This document shows positions 17,582 through 27,735 of a DNA stretch of 64,000 bases, piece after piece; positions within the stretch are counted from its first letter, which is position 1, and each line of letters starts with the position of its first letter. The translations under genes were made by a program, and so were the position numbers. The stretch covers positions 85,365 to 149,364 of the forward strand of contig DAOUPT010000001.1 of the NCBI GenBank assembly GCA_030626025.1, given 5' to 3'. The notes under the pieces are model-generated. The model saw only the letters and a program-made list of their open reading frames with translations, was not told the DNA's origin and did no database searches. The stretch comes from Anderseniella sp. Its GTDB lineage: Bacteria; Pseudomonadota; Alphaproteobacteria; Rhizobiales; Aestuariivirgaceae.

Positions 17582-18805
17582 ATGAGCTATTCAGCCGTGG
17601 AAAACCGGCGATCGTCTCATGGCGTTAAAGTTGGCAACATCACTGTCGGTGGTGGTGCACCAATTGTTGTGCAATCAATGACCAACACAGATACCGCCGA
17701 TGCAACAGCAACAGCAAAGCAGGTTGCCCAGCTTGCCCGGGCCGGTTCAGAACTGGTCCGCATTACCGTTGATCGCAAAGAAGCTGCTGCAGCGGTTCCA
17801 GCCATTCGCGAAAAACTGGATGCTGAGGGTATTGATGTCCCGCTGGTGGGAGACTTCCATTACATCGGCCACACACTACTGCGCGATTATCCTGAATGTG
17901 CACAAGCGCTGGCCAAATATCGCATCAATCCGGGCAATGTCGGTTTCAAGGCCAAACAGGACCGCAATTATTCGATGATGATTGAAAAAGCCATCGAATA
18001 TGACAAGCCGATCCGCATTGGCGTTAATTGGGGTTCTCTTGATCAATCGATGATCAAGCGGTTGATGGATGAAAACGCCCAAAGCAATCAACCACTCGAT
18101 GCCCGCCTGATCATGCATGAAGCCATGGTGCAATCAGGCATCAGCTCGGCTGAACGGGCAATGGAAATTGGTCTCGGCAAAGAAAAAATCATCATTTCAG
18201 CCAAGGTTTCAGAGGTTCAGGACCTTATCGCCTGTTATCGCATGTTGGCTGAACGCTGCGATTTTGCCCTCCATCTTGGCCTCACCGAAGCTGGCATGGG
18301 ATCAAAGGGTATCGTTGCCTCAACTGCTGGATTATCTGTTCTGCTACAAGAAGGTATCGGTGATACAATCCGCATTTCCCTGACCCCGAAACCGGGCGGT
18401 GACCGGTCTAGGGAAGTGATCGTTGCCCAGGAAATTTTGCAAACCATGGGCCTGCGGGCCTTTAAACCAATGGTCATTGCCTGTCCCGGCTGTGGGCGCA
18501 CCACCTCAACAGTATTTCAGGAACTGGGTCAGGATATCGAGGAATTTATTCTCGAACGCACCCCACATTGGCGCGAAAAATATGACGGATTCCAGAACCT
18601 GCAACTTGCCGTAATGGGCTGTATTGTCAACGGTCCTGGCGAATCAAAGCACGCCGATATCGGCATATCCCTGCCCGGCACCGGCGAAGTTCCCGCCGCA
18701 CCGATTTTCATCGACGGGAAAAAGGTTACAACCCTGCGCGGAAAAGACATCTCGGCCCAGTTTAAAACAATCGTAGAAGAGTATATCGTCAATCGCTGGG
18801 GTTAG
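17582..18805 (+). CDS. ispG: 4-hydroxy-3-methylbut-2-enyl diphosphate synthase
   Basis: IspG is the penultimate enzyme of the non-mevalonate isoprenoid pathway; it reduces methylerythritol cyclodiphosphate with a 4Fe-4S cluster. The N-terminal TIM-barrel part has [19 protein letters not shown]. The cluster ligands are visible in ACPGCGRTT and [17 protein letters not shown]. The ATG at 17582 is chosen because AGGAG lies about 8 bases upstream; the frame is open to 17543, but an extension there is not expected. That gives 407 residues, the usual size. It is divergent from the TerB-like gene and monocistronic as far as visible. Confidence 0.96.
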   Translation: MSYSAVENRRSSHGVKVGNITVGGGAPIVVQSMTNTDTADATATAKQVAQLARAGSELVRITVDRKEAAAAVPAIREKLDAEGIDVPLVGDFHYIGHTLLRDYPECAQALAKYRINPGNVGFKAKQDRNYSMMIEKAIEYDKPIRIGVNWGSLDQSMIKRLMDENAQSNQPLDARLIMHEAMVQSGISSAERAMEIGLGKEKIIISAKVSEVQDLIACYRMLAERCDFALHLGLTEAGMGSKGIVASTAGLSVLLQEGIGDTIRISLTPKPGGDRSREVIVAQEILQTMGLRAFKPMVIACPGCGRTTSTVFQELGQDIEEFILERTPHWREKYDGFQNLQLAVMGCIVNGPGESKHADIGISLPGTGEVPAAPIFIDGKKVTTLRGKDISAQFKTIVEEYIVNRWG

Positions 18806-18806
18806 G

Positions 18807-18902
18807 GGGCTGTTACAACATAATCACGACTTCTATGATTTGCAGGGGAAGGGGACAAATGAAGTAACAGCCCGACCCGATCCCTTAATGACCGGGGATC
18901 GG
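18807..18902. terminator. Two inverted repeats downstream of ispG
   Basis: GGGCTGTTAC at 18807-18816 pairs with GTAACAGCCC at 18864-18873 across a 47-base loop that overlaps the end of ispG. CCGATCCC at 18877-18884 pairs with GGGATCGG at 18895-18902. They lie between the convergent ispG and the small exported-protein gene. There is no T-run, so the second hairpin at best contributes to termination for both genes. Confidence 0.4.
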
Positions 18903-18919
18903 TGGATTCAGAATGTTCG

Positions 18920-19201
18920 TCAATATACCGGCGCGCGATAAGTTGCGTGCCAACCGTAATCTTTCAGGCAACGATTATATTTTGCCCATGCTGCATTGGC
19001 CCGGTTGCCATATTTTCGCACACCAGGATTTGCCCGGGCTTTGCGCCCGGCAAAATTGGCTTGATTTTTGTAATAGTTGCAATAGTCAATCGCAAAGTCC
19101 CCGGAATCACCCCGGTCTCCGCGAGCACCACGCGACAACGCTGGTTCAGTAAACAGAACTGCGGTGCTAGCTATCACCAGCGTCATTGTAAACAACTTCA
19201 T
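18920..19201 (-). CDS. Small exported protein of unknown function
   Basis: This 93-residue product has a clear cleavable signal peptide (KLFTMTLVIASTAVLFTEPALS, cut near residue 22-24), so the mature protein of about 70 residues is periplasmic or secreted. The mature part is rich in Gly, Arg, Asn and Tyr and has two cysteines, in DYCNYYKNQ and YNRCLKDYG. These could form a disulfide. AAGGAG about 9 bases upstream supports the ATG at 19201. I do not recognise the family. It resembles the short secreted proteins often seen as orphans in rhizobia-like genomes. Confidence 0.7.
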   Translation of the reverse strand: MKLFTMTLVIASTAVLFTEPALSRGARGDRGDSGDFAIDYCNYYKNQANFAGRKARANPGVRKYGNRANAAWAKYNRCLKDYGWHATYRAPVY

Positions 19202-19335
19202 GATGGATTACTCCTTATAGCAAAAGCCACCTCTCTGCCTTTTGTCTGAGTAATCGTGAATTTGTTTATGAATTTAGTGCAAATAACACGCGTTCAATTT
19301 TTAAATATATAAACGTGAAGCGTACCGATATGTGA

Positions 19336-22059
19336 TCAGCTCAAGGCCCCATGGCAATGTTTGAATTTTTTGCCTGAACCGCAGGGACAACGTTCATTAC
19401 GGCCAACTTTGCCCCATGTTTCAGGGTTCTCTGCATCGCGCTCACCCACAAGGGCTGGATCAAGTGGATCACCGAAAGCCAGCGGTGCCATTTCATCCAT
19501 ACCGGTAAGAGGATCGATATGCGAACCGTGCATTTCCGGCAGATCACCTTCACGGGGAAGCATATCTTCCCCCATCATATTTTCATCAATTTCCACCCGC
19601 ATCAGCTGACCAATCGTATTGTCACGCAATTTATCGAGCATCTGCTGGAACAGGGTAAAACCTTCGCTCTTGTATTCATTAAGCGGATCGCGCTGGGCAT
19701 AGCCGCGCAGGCCAACCGCCTGACGCAAATGCTCAAGGGTGACAAGGTGTTCGCGCCACAATTCATCAAGGGTGCGCAACAGGACTTCTTTTTCGATCAT
19801 CTCCATCAGTTCAGCGCCGTACTTCTCGCGCTTTTCTTTATAAAGGGTATCGGCAGCTTCACCCAGACGCTGGCGAATTTCTTCATCCGCAATGCCTTCT
19901 TCCTTGGCCCATTCATCAATAGGAAAATCAATCGCAACAGTTTCACGCAGCCGCTCGGCCAATCCTTCAACATCCCATTGCTCGGCATAGGCCTTTTCAG
20001 GAATGTGAACAGCGACCAGATCATCAAGCACCTGATTGCGCATGTCATCAATGGTTTCGGCAATCTCTTCGCCATCCATAATTTCAATACGCTGTTCAAA
20101 AATAACTTTGCGCTGATCATTCATCACATCGTCAAATTTCAGAATATGCTTGCGGGCATCAAAGTTGCGGGCTTCGACTTTTTGCTGGGCCTTCTCCAGC
20201 GCCTTGTTGATCCACGGATGAACAATTGCCTCGCCTTCTTCAAGGCCAAGTTTCTGCAACATGTTATCCATCCGCTCAGAACCAAAAATCCGCATGAGGT
20301 CATCATCAAGTGACAGATAGAACTTGGAATGTCCCGGATCACCCTGACGACCCGAGCGACCACGCAACTGATTATCAATCCGTCGGCTTTCATGGCGCTC
20401 TGTTCCGATAACATAAAGGCCGCCCGCTGCGATCGCCTGTCCTTTAAGCGTTGCAATTTCCTGTGCAATCTTGTCCTTGGCTGAATTCAATTCATCGCCT
20501 TCAAGGTCGGCATCAATTTCATTCTTGACCCGCATATCAAAATTGCCGCCCAGTTGAATATCCGTACCGCGCCCAGCCATATTGGTCGCAATGGTCACCG
20601 CACCCGGTGCCCCGGCCTGAGCAATAATCTCGGCCTCTTGCTCATGAAACCGCGCATTAAGTACATTGTGCTTGATTTTCATTTGCGCCATCAACGCAGC
20701 AAGGTTTTCAGATTTCTCAATCGAGGTCGTACCAACCAGAACCGGCTGACCGCGTTTTTGACAATCGGTCACCTGTTCGATAATTGAAGCATATTTTTCA
20801 GCCTCAGTCCGGTAGACCTCATCATCAGAATCAACCCGCAAAACATCAACATTGGTTGGGATATCAACCACATCAAGCTTGTAGATATCCATAAATTCTT
20901 CCGCTTCGGTCATCGCCGTACCGGTCATGCCAGCAAGTTTTTCATACAAGCGGAAATAGTTCTGGAACGTAACTGAAGCAAGGGTCTGGTTTTCCGGCTG
21001 AATGGCAACTTTTTCCTTGGCTTCAAGAGCCTGATGCAGGCCATCTGAATAACGCCGTCCCTGCATCATACGACCGGTGAATTCATCAATAATCACAACT
21101 TCATTGTCTTTGACAATATAGTCCTTGTCCGCATGAAACACTTTATGGGCCTTGAGGGCCTGGTTGATATGATGAACCATGGTGACATTTTCAGATTCAT
21201 AAAGATCACCTTCCATCAAACCGGCTTCAGTCAGCATCTTTTCAACGTGTTCATTACCCTCTTCAGTAAGGGAAACATTGCGATCTTTTTCATCAAGCTC
21301 ATAATCGCTTTCATCCAACTTGGGAATAAAGCTGTCTATAGTTGTGTAAAGATCAGTTTTGTCCTCAAGCGCCCCGGAAATAATCAGCGGAGTGCGAGCC
21401 TCGTCAACCAGAATTGAATCGACCTCGTCAACAATTGCAAAATGATGGCCACGCTGAACCATTTCTTCGAGATGGTATTTCATGTTATCGCGCAGATAAT
21501 CAAACCCATACTCATTATTGGTGCCATAGGTGATATCACAGGCATAGGCTTCACGGCGCTGTTCATCGTCCATCTCATTGGTAATGCAACCAACGGTCAT
21601 GCCCAGAAATACATAAACCTTGCTCATCCATTCCGCATCGCGCGCCGCCAGATAGTCATTGACGGTGACCAGATGAACACCCTCACCACCCAGAGCGTTT
21701 AAATAGCCGGCCAGCGTCGACACCAGTGTCTTGCCCTCACCAGTTTTCATTTCCGAAATATTGCCACCGTGCAACACCATACCGCCGATCAACTGAACAT
21801 CAAAATGGCGCATGCCCAGCGACCGCTTTGCCGCCTCGCGCACCACAGCAAATGCTGGCACCAGCAGATATTCAAGATCGCTACCGTTTTCCAGCATGTC
21901 GCGAAATTCCTGGGTCTTGCCTTTCAACTGTTCATCGGACAATTGCTCGATCTCGCTTTCAAGCGCATTGATCGCATTAACATTTTTGCGATAAACTTTA
22001 ACCGCGCGATCATTGGAGGAGCCGAAAAGTTTTGCGGCAATAGTATTTAGTCCGAGCAT
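19336..22059 (-). CDS. secA: Preprotein translocase ATPase SecA
   Basis: SecA drives unfolded preproteins through SecYEG using ATP. The N-terminal motor has [12 protein letters not shown] (Walker A) near residue 102 and [19 protein letters not shown]. The second motor half has [13 protein letters not shown] and [12 protein letters not shown]. The C-terminus ends in the zinc-binding SEC-C tail [14 protein letters not shown], which contacts SecB. Its length of 907 residues is normal. It is divergent from the parvulin gene, a conserved arrangement in alphaproteobacteria. Confidence 0.98.
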   Translation of the reverse strand: MLGLNTIAAKLFGSSNDRAVKVYRKNVNAINALESEIEQLSDEQLKGKTQEFRDMLENGSDLEYLLVPAFAVVREAAKRSLGMRHFDVQLIGGMVLHGGNISEMKTGEGKTLVSTLAGYLNALGGEGVHLVTVNDYLAARDAEWMSKVYVFLGMTVGCITNEMDDEQRREAYACDITYGTNNEYGFDYLRDNMKYHLEEMVQRGHHFAIVDEVDSILVDEARTPLIISGALEDKTDLYTTIDSFIPKLDESDYELDEKDRNVSLTEEGNEHVEKMLTEAGLMEGDLYESENVTMVHHINQALKAHKVFHADKDYIVKDNEVVIIDEFTGRMMQGRRYSDGLHQALEAKEKVAIQPENQTLASVTFQNYFRLYEKLAGMTGTAMTEAEEFMDIYKLDVVDIPTNVDVLRVDSDDEVYRTEAEKYASIIEQVTDCQKRGQPVLVGTTSIEKSENLAALMAQMKIKHNVLNARFHEQEAEIIAQAGAPGAVTIATNMAGRGTDIQLGGNFDMRVKNEIDADLEGDELNSAKDKIAQEIATLKGQAIAAGGLYVIGTERHESRRIDNQLRGRSGRQGDPGHSKFYLSLDDDLMRIFGSERMDNMLQKLGLEEGEAIVHPWINKALEKAQQKVEARNFDARKHILKFDDVMNDQRKVIFEQRIEIMDGEEIAETIDDMRNQVLDDLVAVHIPEKAYAEQWDVEGLAERLRETVAIDFPIDEWAKEEGIADEEIRQRLGEAADTLYKEKREKYGAELMEMIEKEVLLRTLDELWREHLVTLEHLRQAVGLRGYAQRDPLNEYKSEGFTLFQQMLDKLRDNTIGQLMRVEIDENMMGEDMLPREGDLPEMHGSHIDPLTGMDEMAPLAFGDPLDPALVGERDAENPETWGKVGRNERCPCGSGKKFKHCHGALS

Positions 22060-22526
22060 AAGTTATTGTCCTCAAACGGTTGTTGCACACGCAATCAACA
22101 GCCCAATTGTCATTGATTCGCTGCATTTTCAACCGGAATTCCCGCCGGGGCGGAAACGGGTTCACATTTACTGGTTGTTCTAGTCGAATTATCCGGCCAG
22201 AGCAATTACTACATTATTTTACAAAAATAGTAACATTCCGCCAAAATTCAATATTCCAGCCCAACAGAAAAACCGTTGCAAGATAGCAACATATTGATCA
22301 AGATCACCCTCCAGCCTCTTGATAAATATCCATTTTACCATCATTGTGCGGCGATAATTAACGCTGTGGTATTTGTCACAGCCATTCACTATGTTTTATT
22401 ATGTTTTATCAGAGCAAATTTTTGCCCAATTTTGGCGCCATTAAGCAAGTCGCCTGGCAAACAGGTCGCTATACAGGGCAGGAAAACCGCCCGTTACTAA
22501 CGGTTTTTCGCTATTAAGGTTTTAAA
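22060..22526. other. Intergenic region between secA and the parvulin gene
   Basis: This 467-base divergent regulatory region has no credible gene. An odd palindrome CCGTTACTAACGG at 22491-22503 sits inside a larger hairpin, AAAACCG (22483-22489) with CGGTTTT (22501-22507), just ahead of the parvulin start. It could be an operator or a leader hairpin. The rest is AT-rich and presumably holds both promoters. Confidence 0.5.
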
Positions 22527-23486
22527 GTGATGAAAAGTCTTCACAAATTATTTCGTGCAACTGCAACGGCAGCAACAATGGCCGCTGTAATAGCAGGCAG
22601 CGTGGCACTTGTTTCCACATTTGGCGCTTCATCCGCATCCGCCCAGGCAAAAACTGCAGAAAACAAGGTTTTGGCAATTATCAATGGTCACAAGATTACC
22701 ACCAAAGAGGTTAAGCTTGCTGCCGACGACATTTTGCCTCACCTGTCAAATGTACCGCCAAAATTACGCTACCCCTTTATTGTCGAATATCTGATCGAAC
22801 GCCGGTTACTTGCCCAACAAGCGATTCGCGAAGGTTTAGGTACCAACAATGAATACAAAACCCGGCTTGTTTTTTATCAGGCAAAAGCTCTGCGTGACGC
22901 CTATTTTGTAGAAAAATTGAAAGCTGGCATTACCGATGAAATGATCCGGGCGGTTTATGACAAGGAAGCCTCAACGGTCACCCCGGAGGAAAGATTTCGG
23001 GCCCGGCATATTCTGGTCAGCACCGAACAGGAAGCCAAAGACATTGCAGCCAAGCTCAAAAAGGGTGAAAAGTTTGCTGATCTGGCTAAAGCCAAAAGCC
23101 TTGATGGTTCAAAAGACTTTGGTGGTGATCTCGGCTATTTTACCGCGGATGAAATGGTGGCTGAATTTGCCAGTGCGATCAAGGTCTTGAAAAAAGGTGA
23201 AATCTCCAAGCCGACAAAATCCGAATTTGGCTGGCATATCATTCAGTTGATTGACCGGCAAGCCGGTGGCCCGCGGCCCTTTAAAGAGGTCAAGGCGGCG
23301 ATAAAACTAGTGCTTTTGCGTAAAGCTGTGCAGGAGAAAGTTGACCAATTGCGCAAGTCTGCAAAAATAGAAATGATTGATCCCGGTTTGAAGGAAATGC
23401 TCAAGCTTGCCCGCAAGCAGCGTGCCGAAATTGAAGCACGCAATGCCAAGGCAAAGGCCCAAAAATCCAAACCAGCCAGCAATTAA
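22527..23486 (+). CDS. Parvulin-type peptidylprolyl isomerase, exported
   Basis: This 319-residue periplasmic folding factor is of the SurA/PrsA type. The first 40 residues form a long signal peptide ending in ASSASAQA. A SurA-like helical N-domain follows, with an open frame VLAIINGHKITTKEVKLAADDI. The parvulin domain (about residues 140-235) starts with FRARHILVSTEQEAKD and contains SKDFGGDLGYFTADEMV and FGWHIIQLIDRQ. The tail is Lys/Ala-rich. It is placed opposite secA, consistent with a role in handling secreted proteins. The exact family symbol is uncertain. Confidence 0.92.
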   Translation: MMKSLHKLFRATATAATMAAVIAGSVALVSTFGASSASAQAKTAENKVLAIINGHKITTKEVKLAADDILPHLSNVPPKLRYPFIVEYLIERRLLAQQAIREGLGTNNEYKTRLVFYQAKALRDAYFVEKLKAGITDEMIRAVYDKEASTVTPEERFRARHILVSTEQEAKDIAAKLKKGEKFADLAKAKSLDGSKDFGGDLGYFTADEMVAEFASAIKVLKKGEISKPTKSEFGWHIIQLIDRQAGGPRPFKEVKAAIKLVLLRKAVQEKVDQLRKSAKIEMIDPGLKEMLKLARKQRAEIEARNAKAKAQKSKPASN

Positions 23487-23492
23487 CCTGAC

Positions 23493-23520
23493 CCCGCCTT
23501 GTGGATTTCCCCGAGGCGGG
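23493..23520 (+). terminator. Hairpin between the parvulin gene and argJ
   Basis: CCCGCCT at 23493-23499 pairs with AGGCGGG at 23514-23520 right after the parvulin stop. Only a short pyrimidine stretch follows, so it is probably a weak terminator or attenuator rather than a full stop, leaving argJ partly dependent on read-through. Confidence 0.45.
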
Positions 23521-23549
23521 CTTCCCTCAAAATAAGGCCTTGTGGTTTC

Positions 23550-24794
23550 ATGACAGGTAAAATCTCTCCCCTTGCCCCAACTGACCAACCACAACTGCCG
23601 GTGCTTGATGGCATTCAGCTTGCCGTTGCCGAGACCGGCATCAAATACAAAGACCGCGCCGATCTCATGCTGGCCATCATGCAACCTTCAGCGACAATCG
23701 CTGGTTGTTTCACCACCTCAAAAACCGCATCAGCGCCGGTGGATTTCTGCAAAGCCAACCTTGCAGCCAGCTCCCCGTCAGGAGGCAAAGCAACAGCGAT
23801 TATCGTAAACGCCGGCAACGCCAACGCCTTTACCGGTAAAAAGGGCCAAAGCTCGACAGAAAAAGTCGGCAGCATGGTTGCCGCAGCCGTGGATTGCCCA
23901 ATCCACGAAGTTTTCATGGCCTCCACCGGCGTCATTGGCGAGCCCCTTGACCCAACCGACATTATATCAGCCATCGACGGCCTGATTAAAAACGCCCGCC
24001 CCGATGGTTGGTCCGATGCCGCACGGGCCATAATGACAACCGATACCTATGCCAAGCAGGCTACCGTTCAGGCAAAAATCGGTGACCAGACGGTCACCAT
24101 TAACGGCATCGCCAAAGGTTCAGGCATGATTGCCCCCAACATGGCAACCATGCTGGTGTTTTTATTTACCGATGCCAGCCTGCCACGCGATATCATGCAA
24201 CCGCTACTAACCAGCGCCGTTGATCAAAGCTTTAACAGCATAACTGTTGATAGTGACACTTCGACCAGCGATACGGTTTTGCTGTGTGCGACCGGGCAAC
24301 AATCAACCAGCTTTCAAGGCCCTGATGATGCAGCCCTGCAAGAATTTAAGTCAGCGCTGAATTATTTGACCCGCGACCTTGCCCATCAGGTTGTCCGCGA
24401 TGGCGAAGGCGCTGAAAAATTCATTGCGATTAAGGTATCTGGAGCAGAAAACGATATGGCCGCCCGCAAAATCGGCTTGTCGATTGCCAATTCACCGCTG
24501 GTAAAAACAGCAATTGCCGGTGAGGATGCCAATTGGGGCCGAATTGTTATGGCCGTTGGCAAGGCTGGCGAGAAAGCTGACCGTGATGCCTTGTCAATCA
24601 GCATCGGCAGTATATTGGTCGCCAGTCAGGGTGAAGCAGATGAAAACTATAACGAGCAGGATTTAATCCCCCATATGCAGGGCCGTGAAATCAATATCGC
24701 CGTTGATGTCGGCATCGCCGACGGCACCGCCACAGTATGGACCTGCGACCTCACCCACCGCTACATCGAAATCAACGCCGACTACAGAAGCTAA
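23550..24794 (+). CDS. argJ: Bifunctional ornithine acetyltransferase / N-acetylglutamate synthase
   Basis: ArgJ makes ornithine from N-acetylornithine and recycles the acetyl group onto glutamate in arginine synthesis. The self-cleavage site is clear: KGSGMIAPNMATML, with the nucleophile Thr200 that becomes the N-terminus of the beta chain. The oxyanion-type motif NAGNANAFTG lies in the first half. The ATG at 23550 is preferred to a TTG at 23499, which would fall inside the upstream hairpin. This gives 414 residues, normal for the family. The position after the parvulin gene is conserved in rhizobia-like genomes. Confidence 0.96.
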   Translation: MTGKISPLAPTDQPQLPVLDGIQLAVAETGIKYKDRADLMLAIMQPSATIAGCFTTSKTASAPVDFCKANLAASSPSGGKATAIIVNAGNANAFTGKKGQSSTEKVGSMVAAAVDCPIHEVFMASTGVIGEPLDPTDIISAIDGLIKNARPDGWSDAARAIMTTDTYAKQATVQAKIGDQTVTINGIAKGSGMIAPNMATMLVFLFTDASLPRDIMQPLLTSAVDQSFNSITVDSDTSTSDTVLLCATGQQSTSFQGPDDAALQEFKSALNYLTRDLAHQVVRDGEGAEKFIAIKVSGAENDMAARKIGLSIANSPLVKTAIAGEDANWGRIVMAVGKAGEKADRDALSISIGSILVASQGEADENYNEQDLIPHMQGREINIAVDVGIADGTATVWTCDLTHRYIEINADYRS

Positions 24795-24804
24795 CTTTTT
24801 GAGT

Positions 24805-25758
24805 TTAGAGATCGCGGCCAATGGCCAGGAATTTATCGCGGCGCTGCTTGCGAAGTTCATCTGGTGACAATTTTTTGAATGCCAAAAGAGCATTGGCGAT
24901 GGCATCGCTGACATCATTAAGGGTTTTTTCCCGGTCCCGATGAGCACCGCCAACCGGTTCGGCAATAATATCGTCAATAACGCCAAACTCTTTAAGGTCA
25001 GTGGCGGTAATTTTCATTGATTTGGCAGCATCTTGTGCTTTGCTCGAGTCTTTCCACAAAATCGAAGCAGCACCTTCTGGCGAAATAACACTGTAAATAG
25101 CATGCTCAAGCATTAAAACCGTATTGGCTGTGGCAATCGCAATCGCCCCGCCAGAGCCGCCCTCACCGATAACAATCGAAATAATCGGTACACCAAGCCC
25201 GAGACAACAGTCTGTAGAGCGGGCAATCGCTTCAGCTTGTCCGCGTTCTTCTGCACCAATGCCTGGATAAGCGCCAGACGTATCGACAAAACTGATAACC
25301 GGGATATCAAATTTCTCGGCCATTTCCATCAATCGCACCGCTTTACGATAACCTTCCGGCCGGGCCATACCAAAATTGCGCTTTAAACGCGAATCCGTAT
25401 CGTGACCTTTTTCCTGACCCAGCACCATCACCGGCTCGCCGCGAAACCGGCCCAGCCCTGATATAATCGCCTGATCTTCCGAAAACTTCCGGTCACCGGC
25501 CATCGGAGTAAATTCAGTGATCAACCCGGCAACATAATCCTTGCAATGAGGCCGTTCAGGATGGCGGGCAACCTGCGTTTTTTGCCACGGGTCAAGCTGT
25601 TTATATAGATCAACCAGGTGTTTATCTGCTCTTGCCTCTAGTTTTTCGACCTCGTCATCAATCGACATGGCCTCATCTTCCTTGGCCAAAGCTTTAAGCT
25701 CTGCCACTCTGCCACGCAAATCTGCAATCTGACTTTCAAAATCCAGAAAATTAGTCAT
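24805..25758 (-). CDS. accA: Acetyl-CoA carboxylase carboxyltransferase subunit alpha
   Basis: AccA together with AccD transfers CO2 from carboxybiotin to acetyl-CoA, the first step of fatty acid synthesis. The N-terminal helices (FLDFESQIADLRGRVAELKA) are followed by the crotonase-like core with DTSGAYPGIGAEERGQAEAI and GEGGSGGAIAI. The ATG at 25758 gives exactly 317 residues, the usual length; the frame is open for 24 more codons but that segment looks non-homologous. It is convergent with argJ (10 bases between them) and downstream of xerD on the same strand. Confidence 0.97.
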   Translation of the reverse strand: MTNFLDFESQIADLRGRVAELKALAKEDEAMSIDDEVEKLEARADKHLVDLYKQLDPWQKTQVARHPERPHCKDYVAGLITEFTPMAGDRKFSEDQAIISGLGRFRGEPVMVLGQEKGHDTDSRLKRNFGMARPEGYRKAVRLMEMAEKFDIPVISFVDTSGAYPGIGAEERGQAEAIARSTDCCLGLGVPIISIVIGEGGSGGAIAIATANTVLMLEHAIYSVISPEGAASILWKDSSKAQDAAKSMKITATDLKEFGVIDDIIAEPVGGAHRDREKTLNDVSDAIANALLAFKKLSPDELRKQRRDKFLAIGRDL

Positions 25759-25914
25759 ATGGAATAAAACCTGCCCCAAAACCCGACAACAACAGAGACA
25801 CTTTAATGTCTCAATTGATACAAACAACATATTTACAAGCTATATAAGGCGGAAAATCGGTTATTGCAAAATTATCACACCCAATTGTGCAAATTTTTTC
25901 AGTTTATTCAATTT

Positions 25915-26871
25915 CTAATCTTCCGCGCCCGCAAGCGGGTGATGTTCTTCAACAGCAGCTTTAAGACGCTCGGCCAATACATGGGTATAAATCTGGGTTG
26001 TGGAAATATCCGCATGGCCAAGCATTTGCTGGACCGCCCGCAAATCTGCCCCACCTTCCAGCAAGTGACTGGCAAATGCATGGCGCAGAACATGCGGGGA
26101 GACCTTGGCCGCCTCAAGACCAACACTAACCGCAAGATTTTTTAATGCTAAGGCAAAGTGTTGGCGGGTCAAATAGCCAGCTTTGCCACGCGAGGGAAAC
26201 AGAAACGGCGATTCGACCGCCTGTTTTTCATCATAGTGTTTGGCCACCTGCTCAAATTGTCGAACGGCAACACCGGCGGCATCACTGACCGGCACCAGTC
26301 TTTCGCGGCCGCCCTTGCCTTTAATTGTCAATAATCGCGGATTACCGGCAAAAGCCATCCGCGGCAGACTAACCAGTTCGGACACCCGAAGCCCGGTTGC
26401 ATATAAAAGCTCAAGCAGACAATACAAACGTGAGGCATCAAGCCGCTTGCGCCCTTTAGCTCTTTCAGCATTACTCTTTGCCGCCTCGAGCAAGCGGTCC
26501 ACTTCCGTGATCGAAAGAACTTTTGGCAACCCACGCACGGTTCTCGGGCTTTCAATGATGTCAGCCGGATTGCCTTTTACCACTCCCTCTGCATACAAAA
26601 ATTTGTGAACCTGACGAACCGCCGATAACCGTCTTTGAACTGTCGAGGCAGCAAGGCCCTGGGCATTGAGAAACACCAGATAAGATCGAATATGCTCGCT
26701 GGTTACCTGACTGAAACCCACCCCCGATTTGCCCAGATGCAATACATATTCAGACAAATCACGCCCATAGGCTTCAAGGGTGTTGCGCGCCGCACCACGC
26801 TCAGCGCTCATCATTTCCAGAAACGCCTCAATCTGGCGTTGATCTTTTTCTCTAACCACGCAATCGGCCAT
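25915..26871 (-). CDS. xerD: Site-specific tyrosine recombinase XerD
   Basis: XerD with XerC resolves chromosome dimers at dif near the terminus. All catalytic residues are visible: Arg in YATGLRVSEL, Lys in IKGKGGRERLVP, HVLRH with the second Arg, then GHADISTTQIYTHV with His and the nucleophile Tyr. The ATG at 26871 gives 318 residues; the frame is open 29 codons further but the start at MADCVV fits homologues. XerD rather than XerC is chosen from its place next to accA and aroK, which is conserved in rhizobia-like genomes. Confidence 0.9.
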   Translation of the reverse strand: MADCVVREKDQRQIEAFLEMMSAERGAARNTLEAYGRDLSEYVLHLGKSGVGFSQVTSEHIRSYLVFLNAQGLAASTVQRRLSAVRQVHKFLYAEGVVKGNPADIIESPRTVRGLPKVLSITEVDRLLEAAKSNAERAKGRKRLDASRLYCLLELLYATGLRVSELVSLPRMAFAGNPRLLTIKGKGGRERLVPVSDAAGVAVRQFEQVAKHYDEKQAVESPFLFPSRGKAGYLTRQHFALALKNLAVSVGLEAAKVSPHVLRHAFASHLLEGGADLRAVQQMLGHADISTTQIYTHVLAERLKAAVEEHHPLAGAED

Positions 26872-27148
26872 TGGAGATAGACTTTTCAATTTCGACCGGC
26901 TCAGGTGGAAAATTGGCCAGCCACCACGCCCCGCCATAAACGACACCGCCCGCAACAAAAAGGATTATCAAATATCGTAAACTGTCAGGCATGTCCGCAT
27001 CGACTTGTTATTTTAGCTGTTTTGACCATTTATGCATGATAGGCGTCCCGGTTGCAAACGAAGTCGTCTTTTTAATCCTTTGCGCTTTATTTTCTAAACC
27101 GCTAAAACAACTGCAATTCTTGAAATTTTATTTGATGCTGAAACTGGC

Positions 27149-27730
27149 ATGACCAAAAAAATTACCCGGAGCGATATCGAAATGATCCGCTCTAAACTTG
27201 GCTCGGACACGATTGTAATGGTCGGCTTGATGGGCGCTGGAAAAACCACTGTTGGGCGACGTCTTGCCCAGCGATTGAACCTGCCGTTTGTTGATGCCGA
27301 TCACGAAGTCGAACGGGCTGCAGGCATGTTGGTCAGTGATATTTTTGAACAACATGGCGAGGCCCATTTCCGTGATGGCGAGCGCCGGGTAATCGCCCGC
27401 CTGCTTGAATCAGGTCCGCAAATTCTGGCAACCGGCGGCGGTGCCTATATGGATGAAGAAACCCGCCGAAACATTACCAGCAAAGGGATTAGCATCTGGT
27501 TGAAATGCAGCCATAAATTATTGATGACGAGAGTGCGCAAACGCGATGGCCGACCATTGCTCAAAACCGATAATCCTGATGCAATCATGCAAGACCTGAT
27601 CGATAAACGTTATCCGGTCTATGGACAGGCTGACCTGACCGTGGTTTCCCGTGATGTCACCCACAACACGATTGTTAATGACGCAGTACGTGCCCTGCGT
27701 TCATATTTTGACCCTGACCAGGACCATTAA
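27149..27730 (+). CDS. aroK: Shikimate kinase
   Basis: The enzyme phosphorylates shikimate with ATP in the chorismate pathway. The Walker A motif GLMGAGKTT is at residues 26-34. DADHEVERAAG binds shikimate and Mg, and ATGGGAYMDEETR is the glycine-rich substrate loop. The LID region has RDGRPLL. The 193 residues include a short N-terminal extension common in alphaproteobacteria. It is followed after 5 bases by aroB, so the two are co-transcribed, and it is divergent from xerD. Confidence 0.96.
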   Translation: MTKKITRSDIEMIRSKLGSDTIVMVGLMGAGKTTVGRRLAQRLNLPFVDADHEVERAAGMLVSDIFEQHGEAHFRDGERRVIARLLESGPQILATGGGAYMDEETRRNITSKGISIWLKCSHKLLMTRVRKRDGRPLLKTDNPDAIMQDLIDKRYPVYGQADLTVVSRDVTHNTIVNDAVRALRSYFDPDQDH

Positions 27731-27735
27731 AACCA

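Noticed and set aside
19519..20313. A 264-codon open frame on the plus strand
   Set aside because: It lies fully antisense to secA, whose protein is unmistakable. Its product has no recognisable motif and no ribosome site, so it is a shadow of secA codon use.
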